Positions 47,201-64,000 of a stretch of DNA of 64,000 nt are shown piece by piece. The notes beneath the pieces were generated by a model. That model did not search any database, was not told the DNA's origin, and saw only the letters and a program-made list of their open reading frames with translations. The first letter of the stretch is position 1. Each line of letters begins with the position of its first letter. Origin of the DNA: Holothuria scabra (taxonomy: Eukaryota > Echinodermata > Holothuroidea > Aspidochirotida > Holothuriidae); assembly GCA_037179385.1 (NCBI GenBank), contig CM074179.1, positions 32,865,903-32,929,902 of the forward strand. Direction: 5' to 3'. The position numbers and the translations under genes are program-made.

Positions 47201-50200
47201 GGCAGGCGTTGTTTGAGCTAAAATTCTTTGCAATAACGGTTCCACTCCAAATGAAACAAACAATGAAACAAACAAACAAACAAACAAACAAACAAAAACA
47301 AAGAAAAACATAGAAAAAAGAAACGACGACACCTTGCTAAGTGATCGGAAAGTTATCAGCTAATTTGTACCACTGCCATTGGATTAAATGGTCTTGTATC
47401 TTTTCGTAGAAAGGTAGAACGAAATTGACAACATGCTAACGTTTTTGCTCTAATGCGACTCTTGTCTTGACAATTAATGATTAATGATTTTTCGTCTGAC
47501 GCCTTTTAAAGAAAAAAGACAAAGCCCCAGCTCCGCCCCCTACTTCAGAAAATTGGACATTTTTGTCGAAAAGAATTGGAAAATTAAAGTCGAACCGCCC
47601 AGTTCCATGGGCAAACGAAGATTGGAGTTGAGTGAGGTTTCCCATTTTGTCGTACGGTAACTTGGGCACCATTGGTGCCGAAGCTCAAACTTGTTGATTG
47701 TTGAATTACTCACCCTAACACATTTTTCATAATAGGAAGAAAATAAAACTAAAGCAAACATGTAACCCAGTTAGGTAGAAAACAACAAAGAGTACAATTT
47801 TCAGTTGAGACCTTTCTCGACGTAGGAGATTCTAAAAGTGTGCAAAGAGATAAAAGACCAGCTAAATAAATCAGAAAACCAAAAGGCTTTGTGATTTCTT
47901 GCAAACCAAGATTCTCTTTAAATTGTGCTATTGTGTAACTAGCAAGTTGAATGGGTTGTGATAACACAAAAGTAAGTAAAAGTTTCCTCCCTTATTTAAG
48001 AAATTTGACCATTTTCATCCCTTCCACAAGAAAGGCTTATTCAGTGTAATGTGACTCCATGCTAGATTGCTAGTACTGTTATTTGTCCTCTAAGACTTGT
48101 ATTTTTTATACAGACAGCTTTAAAGAGAGTGCAGTTCAATTGCAAATATGAAGTAAACTGAATTTTTGAGGCTGGTAAAAACAGAGGGGTGGCACAAAAT
48201 TGGTCAGAAAGGTGTCAAATTATTATTCATCCAAAATCAGATCAAAAAGTCGTAATTTTCACATGCCAGCCATCCAGCTGAGCAATTTTGAGGACAATCT
48301 TGAAATGCATCTAGGAGAAAATGACATTTTAAAAATATTTTCATTTATCATATCTCAGTTGACCCATGGATGACCCTTGACCTACTTTTTTACAACCAGA
48401 TAGAAGCCCTTCAAAAGTCGATTAAATATGTCATGTTCGGTAACTATCGGACTGACAGGTGCAAAGCAATAGCACACCAAAGATAGTCCCACCTTTTGGC
48501 CTCGTATGACTTTGGATAACAAAAAAGTCAACATACAAGAATTCACAAATTAATACGTGAGGGATATTAAGGGTTATTTGTGGGAGAAGTGACACTTCAC
48601 AAAACGGAGAGCGATGACCCCTAGATGACATTTGACTTCAACTTTTTGAACACAAACAATACATGTAGCCCTATGTTGAATTACCAATGAGTCCAAGTTG
48701 CGTAACAATTCGTCGACAAATGTGCCGTCGAGAGCATTAAACGCTAGTGTAAACAGACATGATAGATAGACGGACAGACGGAAAGACCGTGCCAGAGTGA
48801 CAGTGGCGGATGACACCTCTTTGAGCTGGTTTTTGAGCTAAAAATTGATTTTTTACTTTGTTTTCAGAATATTTGAAAATCTAAAGATTATTTTGAGAAA
48901 AAAATCCTGTTGTTTCAAGAAAAATTGGGAATTTTGAGAGTTTGTTTGAAAAATATGGTCTTCTCGTAGGTAAAATAAAAAAGATTGTCGAGAAGGGAAA
49001 GGTGGGCTGGGGAGACTGAAGTTCATCGGGCTTTTTATTGAATGGATGAAGGATCTCTAACAAGGGGGGGGGGCAGCCTCCCCCTCGACCCCACCCCAAG
49101 AGAGAAGAATCATAAGTCATACAACACAGATGTTTGAAATTTTTCACTTGATGTAATGCTGAGCATATAAGCCCCCGTAAAACTTCCGGGAATTAGTTAA
49201 AATGCTTTATAAGTAAGGAAAGATAAAGATAAAAAATGCAAGGTAATGATTTAATATCAAGGTGATTATATTTGCACTATGGTATACACTAGTGTGGAAC
49301 GGACGACAGCCAACTGTATCAACAATAGCTTGTAGTATACAAAAATAAACATTTACGTGTAGCACATGACAATATCCAAGATACGTTTAGTGAGACACAC
49401 TCACTATAATACAGATCTCAAATATTTCAGTGTTGAATACAAAAGCACCACACTGGTAAACCCACTCTGTCCTTTGGTGGCAGCAGACAGTTTTACCATG
49501 GGGAACAATCAGGAAAAAATGGAGAAATTATTAAAGATTGAACAGCTCGTCAGCTAATGTACTTTGAGGAAATATGAGAGGGAATTCAAAGTGATCAATT
49601 CTGACAACGACTACAAAGTACCCCTGCACACCCCTACATTCTAATTCCTTCTACATAAAGTTACACAGTGTCCCATGTTTCTTTACTTTCTTATATATCC
49701 ATAGTGTCTTTGTATCTTTGATATCCTGTTTGTACTTTACTCCAATTTTTCAAAGGTGTTCTGCCTTAGACATTGTGCACACTTAGGTTAAATATGCAAA
49801 ACACATCTCTTAATTTCACTCCTTGTACAAACCAGTTTCCAGTACTTATAACTCTTAAACTTGTCATAACAAACATAATGAAATGCAATAATGCGATTGG
49901 AAATAGAAAGTGCAAATGGACTTGCACTAACACTCCATAAATGGCCGGATATTATCAAGGTGTTTTGGTTTAGGGAAATCTTAAATTTTCTTCATTAAAA
50001 CGGACCGTGCTTACTAATCCAAGGCATAAAGTATATTAAGAGCCTAATATAGTTTTCTAAGACTGTAAAACAAAATGCTGTGATAAGAATAAAAGGGAGA
50101 TTCAATAATATGTTTGAAAGCCAATATACTGGTAGCCAGTCACAGGCAACCTGGTGATGTTAAATCGTATGAAAAGTGCAGAGGAGATATTAACATCTAA

Positions 50201-52580
50201 AATAATAAGTTGCACATGCCATCTGAAATAATAGTTAGCACCATACAGTGAAGACTACGTGAAACAAACCACAGTGTCAGCAGAATATTGAGATATCAGA
50301 ACAGGGACCGCATTTGTTCCTTCACTTACTTTTCGTACTCGGGTTATTTCCAAATGTGGTAGTACATATTTCAATATTTGCAAGGTAGTAATCTTAATAT
50401 ATCCTTGGAAAAATGATACAGTGAGCTAAGGTGATGAAAGGGGGGTGGGGGGGGGGGGGGTGTGAGGGGTGTTTACCACACACCAACATGAATGACTTAT
50501 ATGGTGTGCTAAGGTGATGGGAGGGTTGGTTCTTCCATTGCAACTGTACATGGTTGCTATGACAACATCCTGTTCAGGGTTTTCCCTGGCATCATGTGGC
50601 ATGGTTTGCTTGATAAGCCATTTCACAGATTTTCACCACCTCTTCAAAGAAAAATGTCCTGAGCGCCAACTGTAATGTTGTAATGTACTAACTTCAGAAG
50701 CACCCCCCTCCCTCCATTTGTTTCAGAATTACAGTAGCATCAATTTATACCCCATGGATTTATACCAGCTGCAACCACAAAAAAAAACAGACAAATGCAT
50801 GCTCCTAAAAACCATAGCATGTCCTCAGAGTGCTGGTGAAACTAAAATAAAGTTAACATAGGATGCAGGTCAGAAATGATTAACGAAGCATTTAAATATA
50901 CAAGTACAGTATATACAGGCAATGGACTCATACAAAAACAGAGCCCATAAAATTTGTGCAAACTTTTAAGTACAGTACATGTCCTACAGTACAAGCAAAG
51001 GATAATTTTATTCATATAATAACATATAACTAACACACACTGTTTCATAAAATGTTCAATATTAATTTTTTTCATCTGATTGGGAGATGGTGGTCACATG
51101 TCATACATGATTAAGCACTATATTCACCAGTTTTGTCCTTGTAACATTTGCTCGAATGGTATAACCCCCAACCAGGGGTTATAACACATGAAATGTGCCA
51201 ACAATCATTCTGTTATTCTTTGACCAAGATTCATCTAAAAACTTACAAGATGTCTTTTTTTATCTCAAATAATGAATGGTTCATTTGTGCATAGTACTAA
51301 CCAATATTATATCCAACGAAAGACTGAAATCTCTTTTGGCCTTTCCCTGTTAAGCAGAGAATTCTATCTTTCATCTCATGAAAATAAACATACCATCCCA
51401 CCCACGAATATAAATATTTGTATGCTTTATAACTGAGATATTACTTATTGGTTCCTAGAAGTAGTACATTAATCCTCACATTCTGCTTTGTATGGTGCCA
51501 CATTTGTCTCTCGATACGATTTTTATGCCTGACATAATACCTCAAGGTGAGGTTGAGGTTTAAAGTTAGGTTAGAGTTGCAAGGTCTTGAGACTTGTTAT
51601 TCTACATGATATACTGTGAGGATTAGGAAAAGCAGTACTAGTAGATAAATCTTGTAATTTCTCTGACCATATTAACTGATTAGTGGGGAGTTTACACAGT
51701 ATCTTTTAAGAATAGTTTTCTCACTTATTTACAAACAGCAAAAGGTACAGTATCTGTTCTCTAGATATTTTGCCAATCATTTATACAACACTTGAATACC
51801 AGATTATTCTTTGCTATACCAATACTTTAAAGGCTGAAGTAGTAAGCCACACATAACAGGTAAATGTACTTCACTCACATCAATGCAAAATACAAAAGCA
51901 AACGTAGTTGGTTCAGAAGTTCAAAAGTGACCATTTGTTCTAACATTTCAAGCATTTACTATAAAACTTTTGACTTAACATAAAATATATCTGTTCACCC
52001 GTGATTACAATTGTGTTATGAAAATGAAAAATTTTAGATAGAGATAACGACTTAAAAATGTAACAGATTCGACTATTAAATGGAAGTGTGATGATATATG
52101 CCCTTGAACTGAATATTCATAGTGAGCTAACTGGTCAGTTTAATGTCATGTGATCCATCCCCAGACAAAGTTTATTTTTTGAACAAACTGTAAGAGTGAT
52201 GCATGCCTATGACCTTCACTTTCAAACAAAAGACCAGTATCTGTAAACCTAGAACTTTGAAAAGTATACAATTCTTTGTAAACTTATTTTCAGTATTTTA
52301 AAGATGATTAGAAACACACATAATCCCCCTGCCCCTTCCTCAGAAAAAAAAATCATATATGAATTGCTGGGTTCCAATAGTTTCTCAGAAAATGTCTCCA
52401 TAGATACCATTCTGTAGCACACAGGGCACGAGTATAGTTGAGCTTCTCGTGTAAAAAAGCTCATGGACAAATAATGAGATGGGAAATTAAACTTAATGCA
52501 CTGTGAATAGTGAAAACCTAACTTTTAATACCAAAAATTCAAAATGGTCAACTTTGCCAGATTCAGGTATTCATAAGTAA
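47201..52580. other. Gene-poor intergenic DNA
   Basis: No supported gene. A simple (CAAA)n stretch lies at 47262-47302. Around 48340-48800 sits a diverged repeat with GATGACCCTTGACCT and GATGACATTTGACTTC phrases, reminiscent of the S1/S2 satellites but not tandem, ending in a GACGGACAGACGGA tract. A G-rich tract is at 50439-50461. Short frames here look random. Confidence 0.4.
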
Positions 52581-52589
52581 TGACATATA

Positions 52590-53115
52590 TAGATACTTGC
52601 CACTAGACCAGAGAGGTTATTTCAAAGAGAGGTTCACAGATATAAAGGCACTTGCCATTTAACCACAGCAACAACCATTTTATAGAAGTTTACACTGGCA
52701 GGCACTTGCTGCTAAACCAGGGCAGTAACCTTTTAATTAACAGAAGCTCACAGTTCACATCAAAAGCCACTTGCCACAAAACCATGGAAGAAAACTTTTG
52801 TTTTTTTAGAAGTTCACAGTTCGCAACAGCAGGCACTTGCCACTGGACCAAGGGACCTTCAAAAGACATTCACAGAGCATCATTGTAACAGGTACTTACC
52901 GCTAACACAGGGCAGTATTACCTTCTAATAGAGGTTCAAGGTTCATACTAACAGAGGTTCACAGTTCACACTAACAGACACTAGACAGCAGAAGTAACCT
53001 TTTTTCATAGAAGTTCATAGTTCACAATGACAGGTGCTTGTCACTTAACCATGTCAGCAACTATTTTTTTTTTAAAAGAAGTTTACAATTTACAATAACA
53101 GACATGTGCCTCTAA
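52590..53115 (+). repeat. Degenerate tandem repeat, unit about 75-90 bp
   Basis: About seven units containing GGCACTTGCCACTAAACCA-type, CAGGGCAGTAACCTTTTAAT-type and AGAAGTTCACAGTTCACA-type words, in the same order each time, with many substitutions and indels. The array lies 370-890 bp past the stop of the 208-residue gene, so it may be part of that gene's 3' UTR. Confidence 0.65.
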
Positions 53116-53481
53116 AGTAAATCTAAACTAGGCCAGTGACTTCAAACGGTAATTTACGCTGATACCGCCATATTCTGCTGGAACATGGTGGTGACATTTT
53201 TCACTTCACACCAGGAGCCAATGGCCAGTAAACCATGACAATAAATTCCAAATGCAGGGCGTACTCTAATATCCCACTTTTTTGAGACTAATGACTTTAT
53301 CAACAAGGTCTTCCTCAAGAAGAGTCAAGAAGAGTTTGCTACATATCTTTCATGATGGCATTTCTCCACAAAACAAGAACCTGAGTGACAGAGCAAACAT
53401 GGAAATTTTGTGGCACTCCCTGGCTGTGAGCTGCATCACACAACAAACAACATTCATCCATTTAAATGAAACATTGTTCAG

Positions 53482-63767
<10,286 letters not shown>

Positions 63768-64000
63768 CTTACAGTCACCTTATGCTTGATTTAGCAGAGG
63801 TATGAAGCCACAGACAAAATAGCATACTATAAATATGTACACACAACATTGAATAATAGGAAAATGGAGTATAAGCAATGGCCTGCAATGACCCTGTTTT
63901 CTTTGCACAACTGTTTGACCACTTTTTCAGCCAAAATAACTAAAGTTACCAACTCATCAGATTATCAAGTTCAAATTTTAACTCCTACATAATTACATAC
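63768..64000. other. Window end, upstream of the 208-residue gene
   Basis: No further exon was found. A branch-point-like CTAAAT and acceptor CATAAG (minus strand, ending 63779) leave open that the gene continues beyond the window. Confidence 0.3.

Overview
The window looks like nuclear DNA of a marine invertebrate deuterostome, most likely an echinoderm. Genes are split by long AT-rich introns with GT-AG boundaries, and DNA transposons, a tRNA-derived SINE, LINE and Penelope-like fragments, satellites and microsatellites are dense. One gene is a clear ciliary gene. The species assignment is an inference; nothing here fixes the genus. No prokaryotic operon, CRISPR array or phage signal was seen.

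Genes. (1) Plus strand, 5650-18788: RSPH14 (RTDR1), an armadillo-type radial spoke protein, in 8 coding exons joining in frame to 340 residues. (2) Minus strand, 39501-21871: a 12-exon gene whose splice phases all agree and give 688 residues; the product is basic, Ser-rich and low-complexity, and I do not recognise it. (3) Minus strand, 63767-53482: a 5-exon gene, also phase-consistent, giving 208 residues; not recognised, and its 5' end may lie outside the window. Genes 1 and 2 are convergent; genes 2 and 3 lie in tandem on the minus strand about 14 kb apart.

Repeats. 0.6-1.5 kb: 5'-truncated LINE. 1.77-4.12 kb: an old repeat interrupted by a 1.5 kb composite element bounded by TA; a second copy at 35.4-36.2 kb keeps the empty site. 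4.3-5.3 kb: two MITEs. Inside RSPH14: a 0.87 kb foldback element carrying an exon-like segment (8.4-9.25 kb), several tandem repeats, and one of five copies of a 300 bp TTAA-flanked MITE family. 19.47-19.72 kb: a SINE with a perfect 16 bp target duplication. Gene 2 introns carry a 146 bp satellite array rich in AGGTCA half-sites (29.3-31.5 kb). 39.5-53.4 kb is gene-poor, with decayed repeats. Gene 3 introns carry two CCC/GGG TTAA MITEs, a 34-unit 20 bp minisatellite, a second satellite array related to the first (56.5-58.25 kb), a Penelope-like fragment with a GIY-YIG domain (58.9-60.1 kb) and a 1.49 kb palindrome (60.1-61.6 kb).

Strongest leads: the nuclear-receptor-like half-site satellites and their shared (CA)n-hairpin end, the TA-bounded composite element with its empty site, the foldback with an exon-like cargo, the large palindrome, and the two unrecognised multi-exon genes.
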